13,248 nucleotides of DNA from Oscillospiraceae bacterium. GTDB taxonomy: Bacteria; Bacillota; Clostridia; Oscillospirales; Ruminococcaceae. The translations under genes and the position numbers were made by a program. Below the pieces are notes generated by a model. The model was not told where the DNA came from. It did no database searches and worked only from the letters and a program-made list of their open reading frames with translations. Position 1 is the first letter of the stretch, and the number at the start of each line of letters is the position of its first letter. Of the stretch, positions 8,021 to 13,248 are shown in pieces. Location: the NCBI GenBank assembly GCA_016302655.1, contig JAEDNF010000017.1, positions 1 to 13,248 on the forward strand, given 5' to 3'.

Positions 8021-8377
8021 CATAAAACCCACGAAAACCGCAAGGCATACCTATCCCTTAAAAGTCAAAGCAAAGCTCACCCGTAGCTGTACGGGCATAG
8101 GCGTTTTCGTAAGCGGCATTGTCAAAAATGTCGGTATCTGCGCTGCCGTTATCCTGCATAATATGCCGGTATTAAAACGGCAAGCCGCTGTAATGCTGAA
8201 ATAAAATTAAAATGCTTAGTCTTTTGGAAAATATATAATTTCTGCAGCCGCTTTTCCGCTATTCTCTTTTTTATATAATTTACTTAAAATAAATCCGTTA
8301 TTCATTGCCGACGCTATCCTCACAAAAAATGAGGTAAATTACCGTTTAAATGTCGGCGGTGATGTGTAATACATTTA
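8021..8377 (-). promoter_or_regulatory. Long structured 5' leader of rnj (unidentified RNA)
   Basis: The 545-nt gap 7945-8489 has no credible gene. This part would be transcribed from the promoter at 8384-8412. Visible stems by plus coordinates: 8307-8312/8352-8357 (6 bp) enclosing 8318-8322/8330-8334 (5 bp); 8112-8117/8184-8189 (6 bp) enclosing 8144-8150/8176-8182 (7 bp) and an inner 8156-8159/8163-8166; 8031-8041/8101-8110 (10 bp, one bulge) enclosing 8080-8085/8090-8095 (6 bp, 4-nt loop). The second and third domains abut with one base between them, as in a stacked RNA fold. An AT-rich linker (8190-8305) shows little structure. I could not match it to tmRNA, RNase P RNA, SRP RNA or a riboswitch class I know. 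Confidence 0.5.
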
Positions 8378-8383
8378 ACATAT

Positions 8384-8412
8384 ATTTTACAACATTACGG
8401 GCAACTTGTCAA
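8384..8412 (-). promoter_or_regulatory. Predicted sigma-A promoter for the rnj-gdpP-rplI-dnaB-tilS cluster
   Basis: Minus strand: TTGACA (8407-8412, perfect consensus), 17-nt spacer, TAAAAT (8384-8389, 5 of 6). The start point is expected near 8377, giving an unusually long leader of about 430-445 nt before rnj. A perfect inverted repeat ACTTGT-N8-ACAAGT (8404-8423) overlaps the -35 box and could be an operator. It lies just downstream of the terminator of the previous operon, as expected for a new transcription unit. Confidence 0.75.
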
Positions 8413-8452
8413 GAAAAACAAGTACCTCTCTGTGCGTTTTCGGTCGAAATAT

Positions 8453-8482
8453 AAAAAACCGCCACTGATTTCAGCGGCGGTT
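8453..8482 (-). terminator. Rho-independent terminator of the nad operon
   Basis: Minus strand: AACCGCC arms (8457-8463 with 8476-8482) plus CTGA/TCAG inner pairs (8465-8468/8471-8474, one mismatch between the two helices), a 2-nt apex, and a run of six Ts read from 8453-8458. It begins 8 nt beyond the stop of the PPase-NUDIX gene. This is strong and clearly directional; the plus strand lacks a T-run. Confidence 0.9.
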
Positions 8483-8489
8483 GATAATC

Positions 8490-9272
8490 TTATTTATCAT
8501 TCTTGTTAAGATACTCTTCGCAGAGCTTCAGTATACGCCTGTCCTGCTCCCAGTTCAGCTTTTCCATTGCGCTGTCGTAGCTCAGCAGCCAGTCGCCTAT
8601 TACTTCCTCCTGCTGAATCTTTACTGCGGCGTTTTCATCGAAACTGCCTGCAAAGAACACGCTTGTCTTTTCGGTATCGTCAAGCGTATGGAAGGTGTAT
8701 TCTTCCCTGAAATGTTCGTCAAGCGAAACTTTCAGTCCGCACTCTTCAAACACTTCACGCAGTGCCGTTTCACGCTCGCTTTCGCCGTATTCTATATGCC
8801 CTTTGGGAAAGCCGATATGTCCGCTGTTGTTCTTGATAAGGAAATAGCGTCTGTCATTGCCTTTTCCCGTATATATCACCGCACCGCAGGTCTTTTCGTA
8901 CTTTGCGAAAATCTCCGAGTGATAATACTGCTCCTGAAAATGCGTCTTATTGATTATATTGCACTCACAGCAAAGCTCCGTTCCGACAAGCTCTGCGGGT
9001 ACTCCCACCCACTTATCCTCGTTGTCGTCGGTACGCATAATTGTTGCAATAATAACACACTCGGCAGACTCTACCGGCTTATCTATGCCGAGAATATATA
9101 CATCCTGCTCTTCGCCGTCACCGCCAAGAAGTGAATCGATATATCCGTAATTAATAGGATAAATAAGTCCCGGGTGCTTTGGATGCTCTGAGCCTATCGG
9201 TCTGTCAACCGTCACCGTTACCGTCTTTCCTATATATGACTTATCGCCGCGCGGTACTTTTATCTTTTCCAT
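8490..9272 (-). CDS. Inorganic pyrophosphatase-like / NUDIX hydrolase fusion protein
   Basis: A 260-residue two-domain protein. Residues ~15-120 resemble family I inorganic pyrophosphatase: TVTVDRPIGS (19-28), YPINYGYI (38-45), the metal-site variant DGEEQDV (52-58, compared with the usual D-x-D-P-x-D), and MRTDDNEDKWVGVP (79-92), which aligns with the E. coli stretch holding D97, D102 and K104. Residues ~126-255 are a NUDIX domain with a perfect box from G158 to L180 (Gx5Ex7REUxEExGU; REVFEECGL at 172-180), resembling bis(nucleosyl)-tetraphosphatase/MutT members. The ATG at 9272 has GAGGG 7 nt upstream. It is the last gene of the nadB-nadC operon, 13 nt after the small Cys-rich gene and before a strong terminator. 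Inferred role: pyrophosphate removal and/or hydrolysis of a dinucleotide linked to NAD synthesis. The true substrate cannot be read from sequence. Confidence 0.85.
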   Translation of the reverse strand: MEKIKVPRGDKSYIGKTVTVTVDRPIGSEHPKHPGLIYPINYGYIDSLLGGDGEEQDVYILGIDKPVESAECVIIATIMRTDDNEDKWVGVPAELVGTELCCECNIINKTHFQEQYYHSEIFAKYEKTCGAVIYTGKGNDRRYFLIKNNSGHIGFPKGHIEYGESERETALREVFEECGLKVSLDEHFREEYTFHTLDDTEKTSVFFAGSFDENAAVKIQQEEVIGDWLLSYDSAMEKLNWEQDRRILKLCEEYLNKNDK

Positions 9273-9285
9273 ATACTATCCCTCT

Positions 9286-9456
9286 TTACTGCTTTCTTGC
9301 AAGCTCGTATTCATCATCGTTTCTGAAATAGGGGCAGTTGTAATTGTCCCCCGTCAGAAAGCGGCGCATTTCGTCCTCGTCAAGATTTACAAGGCAGACA
9401 TAGCAGTCATACTCGTCATCATAGACATAATTTACACAGCAGTCGCAGTTGGTCAT
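9286..9456 (-). CDS. Small cysteine-rich acidic protein (DUF6472-like)
   Basis: A 56-residue protein with no known function. It has CxCC near the N-terminus (C4, C6, C7), CxxC (C18, C21) and a later C41 in NCPYF, set in Asp/Glu/Tyr-rich sequence with the run NLDEDEMRRFL. The cysteine layout suggests metal binding, probably zinc. The pattern recalls the clostridial DUF6472 family from memory, and I could not search it. Start: the GTG at 9471 lacks a ribosome site, whereas the ATG at 9456 has GGAAG 8 nt upstream and forms an ATGA overlap with the nadC stop, so 9456 is used. Overlap with nadC and a 13-nt gap to the PPase-NUDIX gene indicate cotranscription and probable translational coupling to nadC. 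Confidence 0.8.
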   Translation of the reverse strand: MTNCDCCVNYVYDDEYDCYVCLVNLDEDEMRRFLTGDNYNCPYFRNDDEYELARKQ

Positions 9457-10298
9457 GCTTTTTTCTTCCACTTCATAGATATATCAAACGCAGTAACGCT
9501 GTGAGTAAGCGCACCGAGGCTGATTATATCAACGCCTGTCAGCGCAACATCACGGATATTGTCAAGAGTAACATTGCCGCTTGCCTCAAGCTTTGCTCTG
9601 CCTGCGTTTATCTCTACCGCCTTTTTCATATCCTCACAGCTCATATTGTCGAGCATTATTACATCTGCCTTTACCGCAAGCGCTTCACTGAGCTCTTCAA
9701 AGTTGCGTACCTCGACCTCTATCTGAAGCATATGACCTGCCTTTTTTCTCAGTGCCGTAACAGCCTGAGTTATTCCGCCGTATGCGTCTATATGGTTATC
9801 CTTGAGCATTGCGGCATCGGTGAGGTTGTAGCGGTGGTTTCTTCCTCCGCCTGCTACTACGGAATACTTCTGCAAGGCACGAAGTCCGGGCAGCGTCTTT
9901 CTTGTATCGGCTATAGAAGCGTTTGTTCCCTCTACCGCCTTCACGCACTTATTGGTATAGCTTGCTATACCGCTCATGTGCTGAAGAAGGTTCAGCGCAG
10001 TACGCTCAGCCTTAAGCATAGCGCAGGTGTGTCCTTTAAACTCTGCGATAACATCGCCCTTTTTTATCTCATCGCCGTCAGCAAAATGAATATTCATCTC
10101 TATTGTATCGTCAAGCATAGTGAACACACGCATTGCGACATCAATTCCTGCAAGTACGCCGTCTGCCTTTGATACAAAATAAGCCTCGGAGATATCATCT
10201 TCATCTATAAGCAGGTCGGTGGTGCTGTCTATGTAATTGATATCCTCGGTTATCGCCTTCTTGATCAAATCGTCAACATAAAACTGTAATAACTTCAT
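9453..10298 (-). CDS. nadC: Quinolinate phosphoribosyltransferase (decarboxylating)
   Basis: Converts quinolinate and PRPP to nicotinate mononucleotide, CO2 and pyrophosphate, the third step of de novo NAD synthesis. The 281 residues are near-normal (about 289-297). Key motifs are ERTALN (98-103), DTRKT-PGLR (131-140), GGGRNHR (150-156), KDNHI (166-170), EVEV (194-197), MLDN (215-218), EASGN (238-242) and SLGALTHS (260-267), covering the Arg/His/Lys residues that bind the substrate carboxylates and the acidic residues that bind PRPP. Only the final residue following the KWKKK tail varies from typical ends. The AAGGA ribosome site lies 6 nt before the ATG at 10298. It is 18 nt downstream of nadB and overlaps the small Cys-rich gene by 4 nt (ATGA). 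Confidence 0.97.
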   Translation of the reverse strand: MKLLQFYVDDLIKKAITEDINYIDSTTDLLIDEDDISEAYFVSKADGVLAGIDVAMRVFTMLDDTIEMNIHFADGDEIKKGDVIAEFKGHTCAMLKAERTALNLLQHMSGIASYTNKCVKAVEGTNASIADTRKTLPGLRALQKYSVVAGGGRNHRYNLTDAAMLKDNHIDAYGGITQAVTALRKKAGHMLQIEVEVRNFEELSEALAVKADVIMLDNMSCEDMKKAVEINAGRAKLEASGNVTLDNIRDVALTGVDIISLGALTHSVTAFDISMKWKKKA

Positions 10299-10316
10299 CT
10301 TTTGTCCTTTCGTTAT

Positions 10317-11798
10317 TTATATTATGCCCTTTTCCTTGCCGTCAGCCACTACTTCGCTGAGTACGATATATGCAACGGTCGTAAGTGATTTTGCTTCAAT
10401 ATAGTCGGGAGTGACTTCATATCCGCCGTTATCGAGCTGTTCTTTAAGCTGGGCGACACGCTTTATATCCTTCTGTGCTTCCTCATAATCGGGTACTACG
10501 AAATAAGAACGCTGCATAATATGGCGTATCTCGGTGCGTATGCCTGTGGGGAGAGGCTTTCCATCGGGGGAAGGATAATCAAATTCGAGCGTGCCGAGCT
10601 CATGGTGGGTGTACTTTCCGTTAATATCTTCTGCGATAAGGCGGCTGAATACAAGCGCCTCAAGCAAAGAATTGCTTGCAAGACGGTTTATGCCGTGTAC
10701 TCCCGTATGAGCGCATTCGCCTGCCGCATACAAGCCTTCTACGGTGGTTGCTCCGTGTCCGTTTACCGCAATACCGCCCATCAGATAGTGCTGGCAGGGG
10801 TATATCGGGATAGGCTCTTTAGTCATATCATAGCCTTTTTCAAGCACTTTTTTATATATCATAGGGAAACGGTTCTTGACAAACTCGGGATCTTTATATG
10901 AGATGTCAAGGAAAAACTCGTCGCTTCCCGTTTCTTTCTGTTCTTTAAGCATATCCTTTGACACTACATCTCTCGGTGCAAGCTCCTTGCGCTCCGGCTC
11001 ATACTTGTGCATAAAGCGCTCTTTATGGCAATTGAGCAGATATGCGCCTTCTCCTCTTACCGCCTCCGACACAAGAAAACACTCACGGTTCTCTCTGTCC
11101 GCAAATGCGGTGGGGTGGAACTGTATGTAGCTGAGATGCTTTATCTCAGCGCCCATATTATAAGCAAACTGTATGCCGTCGCCGGTCGCTATTGCGGAGT
11201 TTGTGGTATAGTCGTATACTCTGCCGATACCGCCTGTTGCAAGTACGGTGGCTTTTGTGGTATAATAACTGTGCTTTCCCTCATGCAGTACATCGGCAAG
11301 GAAGCTGTCGCCTCTCTTGGTAAGTCCGAGCAGGTGGGAATTTTCAAGGATAGTAACATTGGGCAGTTTCTTTACGCCCTCTATAAGCGAGGTTACTATC
11401 TCAAAGCCGGTGCTGTCCTTATGATGCGCTATTCTGTGACGGCAATGGCCGCCCTCAAGCGTAAGGTCTATCGAGCCGTCGGATTTTCTGTCAAAATCCA
11501 CTCCGTAGTTGAGAAGATTTTTTACATCCTTGGGACCCTGTTCAACCAGAATACGCACATTGTCGATATCATTTTTGTAGCCGCCTGCAATAAGCGTATC
11601 TTTGATATGCAGTTCGTAGTTGTCATTGGAGGTATCCATGACAGCGGCAACGCCGCCCTGGGCAAGCGCGGAATTGCACAGCGTAAGTTCTCTTTTTGAA
11701 AGCATCAGTATCTGCATACTGCTGTCAAGGTTCAGTGCGGCATATAAGCCGGACACGCCCGAACCTACAATGATGACATCATATTCTGTGAATTTCAT
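10317..11798 (-). CDS. nadB: L-aspartate oxidase
   Basis: FAD enzyme that oxidises L-aspartate to iminoaspartate, the first step of de novo NAD synthesis; in anaerobes fumarate may serve as electron acceptor. 493 residues. The FAD dinucleotide fold GSGVSGLYAA (12-21) is at the N-terminus, followed by SALAQGG (43-49), QFHPT (226-230), EAVRGEG (245-251), APRDVV with R276, HYLMGG (337-342) and GLYAAGECAHTGVHGINRLASNSLLE (355-380), including the substrate-binding R372. It is somewhat shorter at the C-terminus than the ~530-540 residues of E. coli and Bacillus forms. The open frame extends upstream to 12233, but the FAD motif and an AAGGTGG site 8 nt before the ATG at 11798 fix the start. It is first in the nadB-nadC operon; nadA is not in the window. 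Confidence 0.96.
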   Translation of the reverse strand: MKFTEYDVIIVGSGVSGLYAALNLDSSMQILMLSKRELTLCNSALAQGGVAAVMDTSNDNYELHIKDTLIAGGYKNDIDNVRILVEQGPKDVKNLLNYGVDFDRKSDGSIDLTLEGGHCRHRIAHHKDSTGFEIVTSLIEGVKKLPNVTILENSHLLGLTKRGDSFLADVLHEGKHSYYTTKATVLATGGIGRVYDYTTNSAIATGDGIQFAYNMGAEIKHLSYIQFHPTAFADRENRECFLVSEAVRGEGAYLLNCHKERFMHKYEPERKELAPRDVVSKDMLKEQKETGSDEFFLDISYKDPEFVKNRFPMIYKKVLEKGYDMTKEPIPIYPCQHYLMGGIAVNGHGATTVEGLYAAGECAHTGVHGINRLASNSLLEALVFSRLIAEDINGKYTHHELGTLEFDYPSPDGKPLPTGIRTEIRHIMQRSYFVVPDYEEAQKDIKRVAQLKEQLDNGGYEVTPDYIEAKSLTTVAYIVLSEVVADGKEKGII

Positions 11799-11860
11799 AA
11801 AGATTACCACCTTTTGCGGAATACCGCATAATATTACTGTAAAGGATCGGATAGACAGTA
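11799..11860. promoter_or_regulatory. Divergent nadB/hflX control region with two inverted repeats
   Basis: The region covers the 61-bp gap between divergent starts and ends on the first base of the hflX ATG. It holds TGCGG-AATA-CCGCA (11815-11828), a perfect palindrome with 5-bp arms, and TACTGT-N14-ACAGTA (11835-11860), whose last base is the hflX start A. A candidate plus-strand hflX promoter is TTACCA (11804-11809), 17-nt spacer, CATAAT (11827-11832), which places the first palindrome between the -35 and -10. I see no clear nadB promoter; a weak TTGGAT-N16-CATACT lies inside the hflX start on the minus strand. Firmicute nadBC genes are often under the niacin-responsive NiaR repressor; whether these repeats are its sites is untested. 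Confidence 0.45.
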
Positions 11861-13116
11861 TGAACGAAACCGTAACTAATCCAATCGCAAAAGAAAACGA
11901 AACAACACGCGCCATACTCGCAGGAGTTGACACAGGCGAATATGATGCGGAAATATCAATGGACGAGCTTTCAGAGCTTGCCGAAACCGCAGGAGCGACC
12001 GTAGTATGCCGTATCCTGCAAAAGCGCCCTGCCATAGAAAGTGCGACGATACTCGGAGAGGGCAAGATAGAAGAGCTTGCAAAAGCCGCAGAAGACCTTG
12101 ACGCACAGCTGATTATATTCGATATGGAGCTTAGCTCCAGCCAGATAAGGAATATCGAAGATATCACTTCGGTGCGTGTAATAGACCGTACTATGCTGAT
12201 ACTTGATATCTTTGCGGGCAGAGCCGTTACCAACGAAGGAAAACTTCAGGTCGAGCTTGCACAGCTGAGATATCGTCTGCCCCGCCTTATGGGTATTGGT
12301 ACTTCGCTCTCCCGTCTGGGAGGCGGAATAGGCACAAGAGGACCGGGCGAAACACAGCTTGAGACCGACCGCCGTCATATCCGCCGCAGGATAGAAAAGC
12401 TGAGCGAAGAGCTCAAAGAGCTTGAAAAGCGCCGTGAGCTGTCACGCCGCCGCAGAAAAAAAGACAGCGTATGCACAGGTGCAATAGTCGGTTACACCAA
12501 TGCGGGAAAATCCACCCTGTTAAACTCCCTCACGGGAGCAGGCGTACTTGCCGAGGACAAGCTGTTTGCAACGCTTGACCTCACTTCAAGAGCAATAGAA
12601 CTGCCCGACGGGCGAAGCCTGACGCTTGTGGATACGGTAGGTCTTATAAGAAGACTGCCGCATCACCTTGTGGAAGCGTTCAAGTCAACGCTTGAAGAAG
12701 CCGCAAGCGCAGATATTATTCTTCATGTCTGCGATGTGTCCGATCCAGAAGCTAAAGAGAAAGCCGAAACCACGCTCTCGCTTCTGTCCGAGCTTGGCTG
12801 CAGCGATATACCCGTTATCACGGTGCTGAACAAATGCGACAAGCTTGACTATGAGCTTCCCCATGCAGAAAACACGGTTATGATATCCGCAAAGAACAAG
12901 ACGGGCTTTGACGAGCTGCTGAAGCTGATATCCGAAAACCTTGCAGACAAGGTAAGCCGTATGGAACTGCTTATCCCCTACGAAAAATCGGGACTTGCGG
13001 CGGCGCTCCACTCGCACGGTAAGGTGCTGAGCGAAGAGTACCGTGACAACGGCATTGCCGTTACCGCACTTGTTGATAAGCTGCATAAGCATGAATACGA
13101 GCCATATCTGATATGA
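11860..13116 (+). CDS. hflX: GTPase HflX
   Basis: Ribosome-associated GTPase that splits or rescues stalled 70S ribosomes under stress. With the ATG at 11860 it has 418 residues, close to the 420-426 of characterised members. The N-terminal HflX domain includes ILGEGKIEEL (64-73), followed by the conserved Gly-rich linker GGGIGTRGPGETQLETDRR (154-172) and a basic coiled-coil helix (173-200). The G domain has GYTNAGKST (G1, 211-219), the switch I region FATLD, DTVG (G3, 258-261), NKCD (G4, 324-327) and SAK (G5, 343-345). The frame is open back to 11620, but that part is antisense to nadB and has no family similarity. A GGA about 8 nt before the ATG is a weak ribosome site. It is divergent from nadB and the only complete plus-strand gene. 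Confidence 0.94.
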   Translation: MNETVTNPIAKENETTRAILAGVDTGEYDAEISMDELSELAETAGATVVCRILQKRPAIESATILGEGKIEELAKAAEDLDAQLIIFDMELSSSQIRNIEDITSVRVIDRTMLILDIFAGRAVTNEGKLQVELAQLRYRLPRLMGIGTSLSRLGGGIGTRGPGETQLETDRRHIRRRIEKLSEELKELEKRRELSRRRRKKDSVCTGAIVGYTNAGKSTLLNSLTGAGVLAEDKLFATLDLTSRAIELPDGRSLTLVDTVGLIRRLPHHLVEAFKSTLEEAASADIILHVCDVSDPEAKEKAETTLSLLSELGCSDIPVITVLNKCDKLDYELPHAENTVMISAKNKTGFDELLKLISENLADKVSRMELLIPYEKSGLAAALHSHGKVLSEEYRDNGIAVTALVDKLHKHEYEPYLI

Positions 13117-13120
13117 TATC

Positions 13121-13150
13121 CAAGCCCTCATATGAGGGCTTGTTTCTTTA
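13121..13150 (+). terminator. Rho-independent terminator of hflX
   Basis: A perfect 22-bp palindrome (13121-13142) folds into CAAGCCCTC-ATAT-GAGGGCTTG, followed on the plus strand by TTTCTTTA. It starts 4 nt after the hflX stop. The minus-strand side has no T-run, so it acts mainly on hflX, although the hairpin could also protect the 3' end of the facing transcript. Confidence 0.85.
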
Positions 13151-13248
13151 TTATAGCTGAACCTCCGTTCCACCTACGGGACGGATTGTAAGTACATGAC
13201 AGCTGCCTGCTCCGAATACCTTTTCAATATCCACTTTAAAGCTTTTGA
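13151..13248 (-). CDS. C-terminal fragment of an unidentified protein
   Basis: The last 31 codons of an open minus-strand frame run from the window edge to a TAA at 13151-13153 and end in ...FGAGSCHVLTIRPVGGTEVQL. I do not recognise the family. Support for coding is the uninterrupted frame, the convergent placement against hflX with a terminator hairpin between the two stops, and the lack of another explanation for this stretch. It is too short to assign a function. Confidence 0.5.
   Translation of the reverse strand, partial: KSFKVDIEKVFGAGSCHVLTIRPVGGTEVQL

Noticed and set aside
7850..8032. 60-residue minus-strand frame as a leader peptide for rnj
   Set aside because: It runs into the rnj coding region out of frame, crosses the terminator hairpin and lacks a clear ribosome site or regulatory codon run.
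8016..8204. 62-residue plus-strand frame in the rnj leader
   Set aside because: No ribosome site, no family resemblance, and it overlaps strong RNA stems on the other strand.
7993..8377. Leader as tmRNA, RNase P RNA, SRP RNA or a common riboswitch
   Set aside because: I found no tRNA-like acceptor end or tag frame, no RNase P conserved core such as GAGGAAAGTCC, no SRP Alu or S-domain signature, and no riboswitch core I recognise. A covariance search is needed to settle it.
11620..11859. 80-residue N-terminal extension of hflX
   Set aside because: It is antisense to nadB and unlike any HflX. Length and homology fit the ATG at 11860.
11799..12233. N-terminal extension of nadB giving a 638-residue protein
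   Set aside because: The first 145 residues are Ser/Ile-rich antisense of hflX with no family match. The FAD motif and a good ribosome site place the start at 11798.

Overview
The window reads as a chromosomal housekeeping segment from a low-to-mid GC Firmicute, most likely a gut Clostridium-group bacterium (Oscillospirales / Ruminococcaceae-like). This rests on AGGAGG-type ribosome binding sites, the gdpP-rplI-dnaB and tilS-hpt-ftsH gene orders typical of Firmicutes, an RNase J, and a small Cys/Asp-rich protein resembling the clostridial DUF6472 family. The species assignment is inference. No mobile element, CRISPR array, tRNA or rRNA is visible.

Layout. Nearly everything is on the minus strand, so transcription runs from high to low coordinates. 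Positions 1-160 hold the N-terminus of ftsH, cut by the window edge. hpt (222-764) lies upstream of it and has its own promoter (853-881). Next comes a tight cluster read in the order rnjA (5776-7932), gdpP (3744-5756), rplI (3276-3722), dnaB (1863-3248), tilS (887-1876). It is driven by a consensus promoter at 8384-8412. Between that promoter and rnjA is a leader of about 430-445 nt with nested RNA stems and a candidate intrinsic terminator (7993-8020).

A second minus-strand operon lies upstream: nadB (10317-11798), nadC (9453-10298), a 56-residue cysteine-rich protein (9286-9456), and a fused inorganic-pyrophosphatase-like/NUDIX protein (8490-9272). It is closed by a strong terminator (8453-8482). 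hflX (11860-13116) is divergent, on the plus strand. The 61-bp gap between nadB and hflX is the core of a region (11799-11860) with two inverted repeats and a candidate hflX promoter. hflX ends at a perfect palindromic terminator (13121-13150), which faces the C-terminal end of an unrecognised minus-strand gene (13151-13248).

How the genes fit together. The rnjA cluster combines mRNA decay (RNase J), cyclic-di-AMP turnover (GdpP), translation (L9, and TilS tRNA modification) and replication (DnaB). The nad operon makes nicotinate mononucleotide from aspartate, with nadA absent from the window. NadC releases pyrophosphate, so a PPase-like/NUDIX fusion in the same operon suggests pyrophosphate removal or NAD-related nucleotide clean-up. 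The points most worth a second look are the structured rnjA leader, the hexapeptide repeats in RNase J, and the PPase-NUDIX fusion with its small cysteine-rich partner.
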